In this document: one piece after another, positions 34,554 to 44,029 of the stretch | Layout: each line of letters begins with the position of its first letter | How positions within the stretch are numbered: position 1 is the stretch's first letter | Position numbers and translations under genes: made by a program | NCBI RefSeq assembly: GCF_016765585.1 | Contig: NZ_JAESWC010000001.1 | Location: 594,423 to 658,422 of the forward strand | Length of the DNA: 64,000 nt | Reading direction: 5' to 3' | Source: Clostridium rhizosphaerae | GTDB taxonomy: Bacteria; Bacillota; Clostridia; Clostridiales; Clostridiaceae | The notes under the pieces: model-generated | What the model was told of the DNA's origin: nothing | The model's database searches: none | The model's input: only the letters and a program-made list of their open reading frames with translations

Positions 34554-35705
34554 CTATCTTTTATATGGAACAGGTGTAATATTCCCTAAAATAACCCTCT
34601 CTTTAGCTCCAGTAGCCCCTAATACATTACCTGCATTACCATTTATAGTTTCATTAGCTAAAACTGCAAAAGCTATTGCTTCTTTAGCATCAGAGGAATA
34701 TCCTAAATCCTCCTGTATCATAACCTTACACTCCGGAAGAAGTTCTTTTATCATACTAACTAACGTATTATTATAACTTCCCCCGCCTCCAAGAATAACT
34801 TCTTCAATAGGATATGCGTTAAACACAAACTCCCTGTAGTTTAAAGCAATAGACTTGGCAGTAAACATAGTAACTGTTGCTATAATATCATTAGCTTCGA
34901 GATTACCCCACTTTTCAAGAAGTCTATCTACAAATTGGCTGCCAAAAAATTCTCTTCCTGTTGTCTTCGGCGGCTCTGCATTAATATATTCAATACTCAT
35001 AAGTTCTTTAAGCATATCCTCGTTTACTTTTCCCAAAGAAGCAAAATAGCCGCCTTTATCATACTTTTGTCCCTGAAGTCTTTTAGTTACCTCATCCATA
35101 ATCATATTTCCTGGACCGGTATCAAAAGCATACATTTGCTCCATACTGCATTTTTTAGGTATAACAGTTACGTTGCCTATACCTCCAATATTTTGAAGAG
35201 CTCTATTTTTATCAGTTCTATATAGAAGGTACTCTGTATAAGGAACTAAAGGCGCTCCCTGTCCCCCTGCTGCCATATCCATTGTTCTAAAATTAGAAAC
35301 TACGGTTACTCCTGTTTCATAAGCTATTACTGCAGGCTCTCCAATTTGAAGTGTAGATTCAATAATATTATCATGACCTTTCGGAACATGATAAACTGTC
35401 TGACCATGAGAACCTATTAAATCAAGTTTACTAATATCAAAATTTGCTTTACTGCAAACCTCTTTTACTGCCTGCGCAAATAAATATCCAAGTTTAAAAT
35501 TTACGCTGCAAATAAGTTCAACGTTAGACTTTGTAACACTAAAACAATCCATAATTTCATTTTTAATATCTTCTGGTATTTCTTTGTTTATAAAATCAAT
35601 AAGCTCTACATTTGTATTTTCTCCTGAACCGCTTATTTTTACTAAAGCAGAGTCTATACCATCTAAAGATGTACCAGACATTAAACCGACTATGTACTTT
35701 TCCAT
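34554..35705 (-). CDS. anmK: Anhydro-N-acetylmuramic acid kinase
   Basis: 383 residues, usual length. Opens the 1,6-anhydro bond and phosphorylates anhydroMurNAc to MurNAc-6-phosphate in cell-wall recycling. [17 protein letters not shown] (N-terminus), [34 protein letters not shown] and the C-terminal [11 protein letters not shown] are visible. It forms an operon with the MurK-like kinase. It is divergent from a LysR regulator. Confidence 0.95.
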   Translation of the reverse strand: MEKYIVGLMSGTSLDGIDSALVKISGSGENTNVELIDFINKEIPEDIKNEIMDCFSVTKSNVELICSVNFKLGYLFAQAVKEVCSKANFDISKLDLIGSHGQTVYHVPKGHDNIIESTLQIGEPAVIAYETGVTVVSNFRTMDMAAGGQGAPLVPYTEYLLYRTDKNRALQNIGGIGNVTVIPKKCSMEQMYAFDTGPGNMIMDEVTKRLQGQKYDKGGYFASLGKVNEDMLKELMSIEYINAEPPKTTGREFFGSQFVDRLLEKWGNLEANDIIATVTMFTAKSIALNYREFVFNAYPIEEVILGGGGSYNNTLVSMIKELLPECKVMIQEDLGYSSDAKEAIAFAVLANETINGNAGNVLGATGAKERVILGNITPVPYKR

Positions 35706-35858
35706 AAATCCACCACCTGTAAGTTAATTTTATAATATATTATGTTTTACGAAACAAACTTACATATATTATAGCAATGTTTTAAACATTTCTCTATAGA
35801 TATATTACATAAACTGATATAATATATTATATCAGTTTTTAGAGAGGATATGTTTACA

Positions 35859-36752
35859 ATGGACTTTAAACAGATTGAAGCCTTTATCACTGTTGCTAAA
35901 TATAAAAGCTTTTCAAAGGCAGCAAATACTATATTTTTATCCCAACCTACAATAAGTGCTCAGATTTCAGCTCTTGAAAAAGAACTTGATGTACAGCTTT
36001 TTGATAGAACATCTAAAGAAGTTTCTTTAACCTCCTATGGTGAGACTTTTTTAGAATACGCTTTAGACTTAATTAATACAAGAAACACTGCTGTTTCACA
36101 TCTTTCAAGCTTTAATAACAGTATTTCAGGAAGATTTACTTTAGAGGCAAGCAGTACTCCCTGTAATTCTATAGTACCCTTACTGATTGATAAGTTCTCA
36201 TCAAAATACCCTGATGTAAGTTTTAATATAATTGAGCAGCCTTCTGGTGAGATTATTGAAGATATTTTAAAATTCAATTGTGAAATAGGTATAATAGGAA
36301 GCTTCATCAAAGATGAAAAAATAGACTGTTATAAGCTTACTGAAGATGAGCTAGTACTTATATCAAAACCTTCCTTGAATCTACCCGATACAATTTCTAT
36401 AAACAAGCTGTTAGATTGCAAATTTATTTTTAGGGAAATAAATTCTGCTACTCGCAAGAATTTTGAAAAAGCCATTTTAGAATCTGAGCTGGATCTTGAA
36501 AACTTAAATATATACTGTGAGGTTAATAGCTTAGATGCTCTGCTTCAGCTAGTCAAAAGAGGAGTGGGCGTTTCTATAGTGTCAAAAAAGGTATGTGAAG
36601 ATTATATACTTTCTGGAAGTATAAAATTCAGCAAAATTGAAGACATATCTTTAAAAAGGTATATGTATCTAATTACTAGTTCTCGAAGAACTTTAACACC
36701 ATCAGCTAAGGCTTTTTTTGATCTTTGCAATGATTATTATAAATTCAAATAA
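35859..36752 (+). CDS. LysR-family transcriptional regulator
   Basis: About 297 residues from ATG 35859; ATG 35850 is too close to the GAGAGG site. The N-terminal helix-turn-helix is FKQIEAFITVAKYKSFSKAA...LSQPTISAQISALEKEL, followed by a periplasmic-binding-like effector domain. It is divergent from anmK. The sequence recalls clostridial LysR proteins annotated with selenium metabolism, but I cannot confirm this; control of anmK is another option. Confidence 0.88.
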   Translation: MDFKQIEAFITVAKYKSFSKAANTIFLSQPTISAQISALEKELDVQLFDRTSKEVSLTSYGETFLEYALDLINTRNTAVSHLSSFNNSISGRFTLEASSTPCNSIVPLLIDKFSSKYPDVSFNIIEQPSGEIIEDILKFNCEIGIIGSFIKDEKIDCYKLTEDELVLISKPSLNLPDTISINKLLDCKFIFREINSATRKNFEKAILESELDLENLNIYCEVNSLDALLQLVKRGVGVSIVSKKVCEDYILSGSIKFSKIEDISLKRYMYLITSSRRTLTPSAKAFFDLCNDYYKFK

Positions 36753-36797
36753 AAAGTTCAATATAGGATTTTATAAAAACCTATATTGAACTTTTTA
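36749..36797. terminator. Bidirectional terminator after the LysR gene
   Basis: AAAAAGTTCAATATAGG / CCTATATTGAACTTTTT, perfect 17-bp stem, with A/T tails on both sides. Confidence 0.93.
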
Positions 36798-36799
36798 TT

Positions 36800-38350
36800 T
36801 TATACAAAAAACGGAACAAAGAAAATTAATGTGACTATAGTATCTAGAAATAAGGCTACCGAGAAATCAAGTATCATCATGTTATTCTCTGTGTCCTTGT
36901 TAAATCTTACATACCCATAGATACCATATACTATACTTAGCAATACACAGAATGCCATACCTACCGGAAAACTTAAAGCATTAGGCATAAAACTTTTAAA
37001 TTTCCCATAGGATACATCGCTTATAAAATAACATTTTAGACCTATTGCAATTATATAGCTTAATATAAACCAAATTTTTGATATAATAGGCTTACACTTA
37101 TATGCAAACAAAAATGAAAAAGCATTAAAAATAACTGCAGGCACAAACCACAAAATACCATAAACAAATATATAGGTAAATCCATAAAGCACTTTTTCCA
37201 GTGTTTCAAAGAAAGCCACCTTATACTCATCATTTCTTAAATCATTGTTTGCTTTTATAAATTCAGCATTACTTGAGGTCATATAAAGATTTGTCTTACC
37301 CTTTTCTATAGCTTGACAAAATACTACTTTATCATCATGAGCCTCTTCATAAACAACAGATCCTCTTACTCTAGAAACCGGTATAACTTTTCTGTCTCCA
37401 CTTAAATTTATTGACGCCAGATTTAAATATTCATTCTTTTTTCCTCTGCTTATGTATGTACTTGCCAATATACCTGCATCTTTTCCATTAGAATATGGAA
37501 TTACATTAGATATAAAAGTTTTTTCACCATTAATCATAAACTCACCGGTTTCATAACTCTTATCTGAAAGAGAGAACTTTATTTCTCTTGCCCCACCAAA
37601 TTCACCGCTTACTCTGTACTCTGCCAGAATATACCCGGTAGTCTCATCTACAGAAATTGCTGCATTGAAAAAAGTCACCTTACTTGTTTCATCTAATTTT
37701 CCGGCGAGTTTTGGCACATCTGCCTTCCCATCTCTTACAAATGAGTATAAATAACTTCCATCCTGCTTCCCATATGCTACTACATATTTGTCATTATATT
37801 TAGTTCCCATAAGAAACTTAGTATTTGATTCCTTAATAGTGGCTGTAGAATTATTTCTTATATCTTTAATTTCTATTCTGTCCTCATATGATATTAACAT
37901 AACCTTTTCATCTATTTGTATTAAATCAGTTACATTCTTAATTTCACTATTTTTTTCTATATTAAACTTATCATCTAATGTCATTGTTTCTATATTTTTT
38001 GTATTGTCATATTTTATATAGCTTAAATAAATCTTATTATCGTCTGTAATCAATGTTATATTATATGGTATTTGATTTTTAATCTGAAAGCTTTTCTCGT
38101 TTAACTTTTTGCCATAATTATCTGTAGTAATTAGCTTTATAGCTTGTCCGTCATTATATGCAACAACATAATTACTTTTAAATTTTACTATTTTCGGCAC
38201 ATATTGTATATCTGCTGTATCAAGCAGCACTTCTTTACCCCAAGAGTCTGAAGGAGATTTTTTAATTTCATTAAGATTTATAACATAATGCATAGAAATC
38301 TCCAAAATTAGAACTATTATTGTAAAAAATATCACTAGTCTTTTTTTCAT
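36800..38350 (-). CDS. Hypothetical membrane protein with large outer domain
   Basis: About 516 residues from ATG 38350 (GGGGGATA upstream). One N-terminal membrane segment (VIFFTIIVLILEISMHYVI) is followed by a ~360-residue external part rich in short beta strands and repeats like a propeller. Four membrane segments form the C-terminus (~400-515). I do not recognise the family. The layout suggests a surface sensor or a membrane-linked propeller. Confidence 0.7.
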   Translation of the reverse strand: MKKRLVIFFTIIVLILEISMHYVINLNEIKKSPSDSWGKEVLLDTADIQYVPKIVKFKSNYVVAYNDGQAIKLITTDNYGKKLNEKSFQIKNQIPYNITLITDDNKIYLSYIKYDNTKNIETMTLDDKFNIEKNSEIKNVTDLIQIDEKVMLISYEDRIEIKDIRNNSTATIKESNTKFLMGTKYNDKYVVAYGKQDGSYLYSFVRDGKADVPKLAGKLDETSKVTFFNAAISVDETTGYILAEYRVSGEFGGAREIKFSLSDKSYETGEFMINGEKTFISNVIPYSNGKDAGILASTYISRGKKNEYLNLASINLSGDRKVIPVSRVRGSVVYEEAHDDKVVFCQAIEKGKTNLYMTSSNAEFIKANNDLRNDEYKVAFFETLEKVLYGFTYIFVYGILWFVPAVIFNAFSFLFAYKCKPIISKIWFILSYIIAIGLKCYFISDVSYGKFKSFMPNALSFPVGMAFCVLLSIVYGIYGYVRFNKDTENNMMILDFSVALFLDTIVTLIFFVPFFV

Positions 38351-38441
38351 AATTATATCCCCCAAGAGTTTGTCTTATTTTATTACTATTATACTATATT
38401 TTTCTAAAAATAACATAAATTAAAACTAAGAAAAAAAGCCA

Positions 38442-38471
38442 TCGCGATATCTTCTTATCTAGATATCGCGA
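38442..38471. terminator. Terminator after the permease gene
   Basis: TCGCGATATCT / AGATATCGCGA, perfect 11-bp stem, 8-base loop; T-run on both strands. It serves the leftward permease gene. Confidence 0.85.
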
Positions 38472-38492
38472 CAACTTTTTAATTATTCTATC

Positions 38493-39563
38493 TTATAAAA
38501 CTATCATTGCTAAAAGTCCACTTACTATACCTAAAACAACAACTGAGCAACCTACAAATGCCAAAACCTTCTTTGGGAAAACTCGTTTTACTAAAAGTAA
38601 TGAAGGCAGGCTTGTTGATGGTAATGTCATAAGCAGTGCCCCTGCAGGCCCAACTCCTAATCCAAAATGCATTAGTGTCTGAATTATCGGAATCTCTGCA
38701 GCAGTAGGAATAACAAATAACGTTCCAGTTATAGCAAGCAATACTATAGTTAAAATACTGTTAGACCACGTAGTTCCTATGACTGGGAACAACCAGGCTC
38801 TAGCAGCTCCAAGCAGCGTAACAACAATGATATAAGCCGGAATTGTATCTATCACTAACTGAATTAAAGCCTTAATCCATCTTACAAAAATATTTCCTTC
38901 TTCGTCAGATTCATCTAGGCTGCTTATAACATCTTCTTTGATTATATCTTCTTTAGCATATTTCGATGCCAATGTAGAAATACCAAATACCAAAATTAGT
39001 CCCATTACAATTCTAAATATAGAAAACTTCCATCCAAGTACAAAACCCATAAAAATTATTGTTGCTGGATTTAAAGTTGGATTTCCAAGCAAAAATGCAA
39101 GCGCAGCACTAATTGAGGCTGAGCTTTTTCTAAGTCCTACTGCAACTGGTGATGCACAACAAGAACACATCATGCCTGGCAGCGATGCTCCTGCAGCTAC
39201 TGCAGTACTTCCAAATCCATCTCCTCCAAGTGCCTTTTTTATCCACTTTCTAGGAATAGCAACCTGAATTAAAGAACCTAATAATAATCCAAGTACTACC
39301 GCTTTCCATACAGCATTAAAATAAGTAACTGTATATCCCCAAGCTGCTGCCCAGGAAGGTACTGGCGCTGCTTGTTTTTTTCCACTTAAAATAGAGTCTC
39401 CAATAGAATGCGCAGAAGCAGCTTTAAAAGCTTTTGAATAATACGGATTCCATTTTACTATATAAAGGCCAATAACTGCTACAAGTAAAAATACTACAGG
39501 TAATATTACATACAATGCTTTATTCTTTGATGTTTGTTTTGATGTTGCTAAATTTTGTGACAT
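38493..39563 (-). CDS. ArsP-type (SO_0444/DUF318) permease
   Basis: 356 residues, eight or more membrane segments. The signature GMMCSCCASPVAVGLRKSSA with paired Cys and FLLGNPTLNPATII is typical of this permease family, some of which export organoarsenicals. A charged central loop (~210-235, rich in Asp and Glu) joins two halves. No ars regulator is adjacent, so the substrate is unknown. A small Cys-rich ORF and a strong terminator lie upstream. Confidence 0.88.
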   Translation of the reverse strand: MSQNLATSKQTSKNKALYVILPVVFLLVAVIGLYIVKWNPYYSKAFKAASAHSIGDSILSGKKQAAPVPSWAAAWGYTVTYFNAVWKAVVLGLLLGSLIQVAIPRKWIKKALGGDGFGSTAVAAGASLPGMMCSCCASPVAVGLRKSSASISAALAFLLGNPTLNPATIIFMGFVLGWKFSIFRIVMGLILVFGISTLASKYAKEDIIKEDVISSLDESDEEGNIFVRWIKALIQLVIDTIPAYIIVVTLLGAARAWLFPVIGTTWSNSILTIVLLAITGTLFVIPTAAEIPIIQTLMHFGLGVGPAGALLMTLPSTSLPSLLLVKRVFPKKVLAFVGCSVVVLGIVSGLLAMIVL

Positions 39564-39628
39564 CTTATTCCCCCTATTAATATACTATTGCACCTTTAAT
39601 TATATTTACTATGAAACAAATGTCTAAT

Positions 39629-39670
39629 AAAAAATACAAATAGTTGATTGCTCATGTATTTGTATTTTTT
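39629..39670 (-). terminator. Terminator between the small ORF and the permease gene
   Basis: AAAAAATACAAATA / TATTTGTATTTTTT, 14-bp stem with T-run in both directions. It separates the 38-codon ORF from the permease; it may be an attenuator. Confidence 0.8.
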
Positions 39671-39703
39671 ATATATAATCCTTATCCTGAATGCTCTGTT
39701 TAA

Positions 39704-39820
39704 TTATAGTGCAATCCCTCCATCTTTATAGCATACATTTGTAACTTTTCCTGTGTTTCTAAGATAACACGGTATAAACGCACATACTCTTTGAAGCTTA
39801 CGAATATATTCACAATTCAT
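39704..39820 (-). CDS. Small Cys-containing protein
   Basis: 38 residues, MNCEYIRKLQRVCAFIPCYL... to ...DGGIAL. An AGGAGG lies 4-10 bases before ATG 39820, which is a strong site for so short a frame. Four Cys residues (3, 13, 18, 30) could bind metal. No family recognised. It lies upstream of the ArsP-type permease on the same strand, with a terminator between. Confidence 0.5.
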   Translation of the reverse strand: MNCEYIRKLQRVCAFIPCYLRNTGKVTNVCYKDGGIAL

Positions 39821-39904
39821 TTTGCCTCCTCCTTTGTTATATATATATTTTAATATGAATATATATTTGAGTAAGTGATTTTTTAATTTGCTTTTTCCTT
39901 ATAT

Positions 39905-39911
39905 TTCGACA
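39905..39911 (-). promoter_or_regulatory. Spo0A box (upstream)
   Basis: TGTCGAA on the minus strand matches the Spo0A-binding core. It lies left of the DnaA-box cluster. Confidence 0.4.
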
Positions 39912-39935
39912 CTTCAATATTTCAAAAAAATGATT

Positions 39936-40133
39936 TAATCCACAATAATTATTTCATAAAGAGGATTTACTCACATTATTCTGTAGTTGTCCACAGTTTT
40001 TAATAATTTATGCACAGTTTTTGTGGATAACTCCAAATCGTTGATTTTGTTAATTTCTTATGAGAAGACATATTTTTTATTAACATTATCCACATTTTCT
40101 TTGTTAATAACTTGTATAACACTCTGTGGAATA
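39936..40133. promoter_or_regulatory. Cluster of six DnaA boxes
   Basis: Two perfect TTATCCACA boxes (40022-40030 minus, 40086-40094 plus) and four near matches (39936-39944, 39987-39995, 40008-40016, each 8 of 9; 40125-40133 minus, 7 of 9) fall in about 200 bases. To the right are some 700 bases of extremely AT-rich DNA without genes. No dnaA gene is adjacent. Confidence 0.65.
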
Positions 40134-40769
40134 ATCATATTTTTTTATATCAGGCTCTGTCAATTTTTATATTTTTCATTTTCTTATGTTCCAATTGCTG
40201 TAAATTATTTTTTAAAAATTAATACCGTCATTAAAATATATATAGTACAATAAAATCTTCCCATTATTACATAATAAAATCTTAAATCTTTAGATCCATA
40301 ATTACTATATTAGAGTTTTGAATTATATATAGTTAATATTTTTTCAAAATGAAATAAAAGCTTCATTGAAAGCGGAAAACTTATTCTATAATTTTATATA
40401 AATTATTAATATCTAATCTGAAAATTTACTTATTTTTTACATTTTCATTTAATTTTAATCTACAAATAACACTCTTTATATTTTTATAACCATATATTTC
40501 ATATTATAATAAATTATGTATAGTTATCTATTTCTTAATTTTTTAACTATTATAAATTTTGAAACTTATTTTTATTAAATTAGTAAAACTTATGTATTTG
40601 TTCGACATTTTTCTTGACTAAACCAATTATTTACTATTTTATTTAATATAATTAAATATTAAAGCCAGATTAAAATTTATGTATATATATTCAATAAAAA
40701 TTTTGTCCAAGCTTGAAGGTACAAGCTTTGCAGGTACAGTAAAATTTTGTATTTTCTTATAAAAACATA
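40134..40769. other. Long AT-rich non-coding stretch before abrB
   Basis: No gene is supported. It is almost pure A/T for most of its length, suitable for easy DNA unwinding or bending. It holds a Spo0A box at 40601-40607 (minus strand TGTCGAA). Confidence 0.5.
40601..40607 (-). promoter_or_regulatory. Spo0A box
   Basis: TGTCGAA on the minus strand, about 330 bases before abrB. Confidence 0.45.
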
Positions 40770-40798
40770 TTGACTTTTGAATAATATGGTAGTATATT
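40770..40798 (+). promoter_or_regulatory. abrB promoter 1
   Basis: TTGACT, 17 bases, TATATT: a good sigma-A promoter. Confidence 0.65.
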
Positions 40799-40859
40799 AA
40801 CTTTAGATGGAATTTAGTAAGAAATTTGTAATTTTATTTTAAATTTCAAATAAAATATA

Positions 40860-40888
40860 TTGACTTTTTATGTCATATTTGTTATTAT
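40860..40888 (+). promoter_or_regulatory. abrB promoter 2
   Basis: TTGACT, 17 bases, TATTAT: a second sigma-A promoter closer to the gene. Confidence 0.65.
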
Positions 40889-40901
40889 TTAATTGAACAA
40901 A

Positions 40902-40908
40902 TGTCGAA
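40902..40908 (+). promoter_or_regulatory. Spo0A box downstream of abrB promoter 2
   Basis: TGTCGAA lies just after the predicted start of transcription of promoter 2, where bound Spo0A would block transcription, as known for abrB in B. subtilis. Confidence 0.6.
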
Positions 40909-40934
40909 AGGTGTAAACATTAGGAGGAGAGATT

Positions 40935-41180
40935 ATGAAATCAACAGGAGTAGTAAGAAGAGTAGACGAATTAGGAAGAATAGTTATTCCAATAGAGCTT
41001 AGAAGAACTTTAGATATTGCAGAAAAAGATGCATTAGAAATATATGTTGACGGTGAGCAAATCATCCTTAAGAAATACGAGCCAGCTTGTATTTTCTGCG
41101 GAGATGCAAGAGACGTTGTTAACTACAAAGGTAAAAACATTTGTAAGAGCTGCTTAAACGAATTAAAATCAGATAAATAA
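40935..41180 (+). CDS. abrB: AbrB-family transition-state regulator
   Basis: 81 residues. The N-terminal swapped-hairpin DNA-binding domain is clear (STGVVRRVDELGRIVIPIEL, RRTLDIAEKDALEIYVDGEQ). The C-terminal part carries two CxxC pairs (CIFCG and CKSC), as usual in clostridial AbrB, and may bind zinc. It represses post-exponential genes in growing cells. AGGAGGAGA precedes the ATG. Two promoters and a Spo0A box lie upstream. Confidence 0.93.
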   Translation: MKSTGVVRRVDELGRIVIPIELRRTLDIAEKDALEIYVDGEQIILKKYEPACIFCGDARDVVNYKGKNICKSCLNELKSDK

Positions 41181-41226
41181 TCATTTTGCAATTTAGTTTT
41201 CACATATATTAATACACTCTATCCCC

Positions 41227-41262
41227 AACCCACAGGCTTTACTGTGGGTTTTAATTTTTTTA
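41227..41262 (+). terminator. Terminator after abrB
   Basis: AACCCACAG / CTGTGGGTT hairpin followed by TTAATTTTTTT. Confidence 0.88.
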
Positions 41263-41862
41263 TAACTTAAAAAGCTTCAAAATAAAATAGCAGAAGTCTG
41301 CGCTTTAAAGTCTGCAGGGCTTTGCATAGAAAATAATATATAATCTTAGTGATTCTTTCCACACCTCACTACATACTTTAAAGCAGAGGCCTATAATACT
41401 TTTGTTCTTCTCTAGTTAATCAGGTTAAATATTAGGCTTTGTTAAAAAGCCTTTTTATCATTCCTATATTTATATATAAACCTATAAAAATATTTAAATA
41501 TTTACTGCAGCCATACTGGTTTGCATTAGATTTACTTTCTACAATGTCAAAGAACATGCTTATATCAACACTATTATTAAACAGCGCAAAGTATTAAAAA
41601 GTTTTAATTATAAAATCATCGTTGAGTAAATAGATATATAATTATAATTGCGTATAAGATATATAGGTTGGGTGTAAAGACCAAGAGCAGGTGTAGAAAA
41701 TAATATTTTAATTTCATTGATAACTTTGCTCATGTTCTTGGCGAAGTAATGCTGAAAAGCTTAGAGCCTCTCTTCTGACCAAGCTAAAAGTATTTTAAGT
41801 TCACCTAAGATGTTTTAAAGCCTGCGGCAATTTATTTCGCAATCTACTTATAATTTCATGAA
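41263..41862. other. 600-bp non-coding stretch
   Basis: No gene, RNA gene or clear repeat is supported. A small hairpin near 41437-41453 (AGGCTTTGTTAAAAAGCCT) with a T-run may be a second terminator. An inverted AAGAACATG pair lies at about 41550 and 41732. It could be decayed coding DNA. Confidence 0.4.
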
Positions 41863-41895
41863 AAAAAGTATGCTAAAAATCTTAGCATACTTTTT
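41863..41895 (-). terminator. Terminator after the NlpC/P60 gene
   Basis: AAAAAGTATGCTAA / TTAGCATACTTTTT around a short loop. Confidence 0.92.
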
Positions 41896-41896
41896 G

Positions 41897-43012
41897 TTAT
41901 TTTAATCTTCTAGCTATATAGTAATCACTTCTGGTAAGTGATGATACTTTAACTACATCACCTGTCTGAGGAGCATGAATATAAGAGTTATTTCCTACAT
42001 ACATACCAACATGGTGAACTTCTTGTCCAGGCCTTTTAAAGAAAACCAAATCACCAGGCTGAAGCTGATCTCTCGATACAAAAGTTCCAACGGTAGATTG
42101 ATCTGCCGCTACTCTTGGAAGGTCAACTCCAAAATGTCTATATACATATTGAACAAAACCCGAGCAATCAAATCCAGATGGCGTTGTTCCGCCATAAACA
42201 TAGGTTGTCCCTAAAAAATTAGCCGCATAGGCTACTACGGCATCATTTGAAAATGCGGTTGCACCTCTAGAAGGATCATACTTAGGAACTCTATTTCTAA
42301 TATCTTGTATCTGCTTTAAAGTGGCATTAACTATATCCTGAGCTTCTGATTTTTGAGAAGCATATTGCTTTTCCTGCACCTGTAAATCTGTAATTATCTT
42401 AGCCTGACTGCTTTTATTTTCATTAAGCTTGGCCAACTTTTGTTCATTATCAGTCTTCATTGCCAAAAGCTTTTTGTTTTGATCGTCTAATGATTGTTTT
42501 TTCTTATTTACTTCATCTTTTTTAGCAGTTAAATCAGCAATAACTTTTTTATCTGCTTCAGCTATACTTCTTACAGCCTCTATTCTGGAAATGAAATCAT
42601 TTAATCCTTTTGAATCCAAAAGAATATCCAAATATCCATCAAGACCGCTTACATACATAGCTCTCATTCTCTTATTAAATAATTCTTTTTCATCTTTCAT
42701 ATCATCTTCTGCTTTTTTGATATCATTTTCGGCAGCTTTTATATCTTTTTGTGTTTGATCTATTTTTTTATTAGTATCACTCATCTGTCTCATAAGACCT
42801 TCTATTTGAACGTCTAACATTTCTATTTTGCCTTCAAGCTCTTCTCTTTTATCTTGAATGCCTTTAAGTGAGTTTTTACTGTTTTGAAGCTGGCTTTGCT
42901 GCTGTTTTAACTTACTATTAAGCTCGCTTTCACTTGGCTCAGCAAAAACTTGTACACTTACTGAAGTAACCATTCCTAGAGCTAGCAAAAGTGCTAATAT
43001 TTTCTTATTCAA
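41897..43012 (-). CDS. Secreted NlpC/P60 (C40) peptidoglycan hydrolase with coiled coil
   Basis: 371 residues from TTG 43012. Signal peptide KKILALLLALGMVTSVSVQVFA. A long coiled coil follows (~30-235), like the CwlO/PcsB N-terminal domains. A C-terminal C40 peptidase domain carries the catalytic Cys in PSGFDCSGFVQYVYRHFGV (~280) and His in VHHVGMYVG (~335), with a later polar residue in YIHAPQ. It cleaves stem peptides in the cell wall during growth or division. The coiled coil suggests control by an FtsEX-like partner, as for CwlO/PcsB. Confidence 0.93.
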   Translation of the reverse strand: MNKKILALLLALGMVTSVSVQVFAEPSESELNSKLKQQQSQLQNSKNSLKGIQDKREELEGKIEMLDVQIEGLMRQMSDTNKKIDQTQKDIKAAENDIKKAEDDMKDEKELFNKRMRAMYVSGLDGYLDILLDSKGLNDFISRIEAVRSIAEADKKVIADLTAKKDEVNKKKQSLDDQNKKLLAMKTDNEQKLAKLNENKSSQAKIITDLQVQEKQYASQKSEAQDIVNATLKQIQDIRNRVPKYDPSRGATAFSNDAVVAYAANFLGTTYVYGGTTPSGFDCSGFVQYVYRHFGVDLPRVAADQSTVGTFVSRDQLQPGDLVFFKRPGQEVHHVGMYVGNNSYIHAPQTGDVVKVSSLTRSDYYIARRLK

Positions 43013-43157
43013 AAGCTACACCCCTTCCCCTTGAATTTGTATGTAAATTTTTCACCACTTCATTATAACACTAAAGTATAAAATTCAACAATGGAAATAT
43101 GTGTTTTTTACATGTTTTATTATAGGTTTTACTAATATTCCATAATAAAGCAAAGCT

Positions 43158-44000
43158 CTATATATCAAAAGAACTTTTATATATTTCTGACTTAGATATA
43201 CCTCTATCCTTTGATACTTTCTTAATGGCATCTTTCTTACTTAACCCATCATCAATATACTTTTTAATATGCTCTTCTACAGTCATATGCTCCCATTTAG
43301 CTTTTTCCTCTTTTTCTATCTCCTCTTCTTTTTTTCCTTCAACTACAAGTACATATTCTCCTCTAGGAGCTTTTTCTTCATAATATTTTATTGCCTCTAA
43401 GAGAGTTACTCTTATTATCTCTTCATGAAGTTTTGTGAGTTCCCTGCAAATAGATATTTTTCTGTCTCCCAAATTATCCTTCAAAAACTCTAATGTATCT
43501 AAAAGTCTATGTGGTGCTTCATAAAATATCAAGGTTTCCCTTCTATCTTTAAGCTCTTCTATAACGGGTTTTCTATCCTTATTTTCTCGAGGCAAAAAAC
43601 CTCTAAATAAAAACTTTGTAGTATCTAATCCTGAGTAAACTAATGCTGTGGTTATAGCTGTTGCACCAGGAAGTACTTCAAACTCTATTCCTTCTTCTAT
43701 GCATCTTTGCGCAATTACACTTCCAGGATCCGATATTCCTGGAGTACCTGCATCAGTAACTATAGCTATGCTGATTCCTTCTTTTAACTTATTTATAATA
43801 TCTTCACTTCTGCCTTGCTCGTTATGCTGATGGTAACTTATAAGAGTTTTCTTAATCTCGAAATGATTTAAAAGTTTTAAGCTTTGCCTCGTATCCTCTG
43901 CCGCTATAATATCAACTGTTTTTAAAACCTCCAAAGCCCTCAGAGTTATGTCTTTTAAATTTCCTATTGGTGTAGGAACTAAATATAATTTCCCAGACAT
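43158..44000 (-). CDS. rsmI: 16S rRNA (cytidine1402-2'-O)-methyltransferase
   Basis: 280 residues from ATG 44000, with GGAGGTGC upstream. Tetrapyrrole-methylase fold: GKLYLVPTPIGNLKDITLRA at the N-terminus, AEDTRQSLKLL, SYHQHNE and DAGTPGISDPG (SAM site). Methylates C1402 in the ribosomal decoding centre. A small palindromic repeat lies between it and the trmN6-like gene upstream. Confidence 0.95.
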   Translation of the reverse strand: MSGKLYLVPTPIGNLKDITLRALEVLKTVDIIAAEDTRQSLKLLNHFEIKKTLISYHQHNEQGRSEDIINKLKEGISIAIVTDAGTPGISDPGSVIAQRCIEEGIEFEVLPGATAITTALVYSGLDTTKFLFRGFLPRENKDRKPVIEELKDRRETLIFYEAPHRLLDTLEFLKDNLGDRKISICRELTKLHEEIIRVTLLEAIKYYEEKAPRGEYVLVVEGKKEEEIEKEEKAKWEHMTVEEHIKKYIDDGLSKKDAIKKVSKDRGISKSEIYKSSFDI

Positions 44001-44029
44001 TGTTAGCACCTCCATTAGATATATATAAT

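Noticed and set aside
39936..40133. Calling the DnaA-box cluster the chromosomal origin
   Set aside because: dnaA and dnaN are not adjacent, and gene order relative to B. subtilis places the origin to the right of the window. I report it as a DnaA-binding cluster only.
39987..40253. 88-codon frame in the abrB upstream region
   Set aside because: It lies in AT-rich DNA full of DnaA boxes, has no ribosome-binding site and has phage-like random composition. It is a chance frame.
41263..41862. Small RNA or gene in the 600-bp gap after abrB
   Set aside because: No promoter-hairpin pair, open frame or known RNA motif could be supported.
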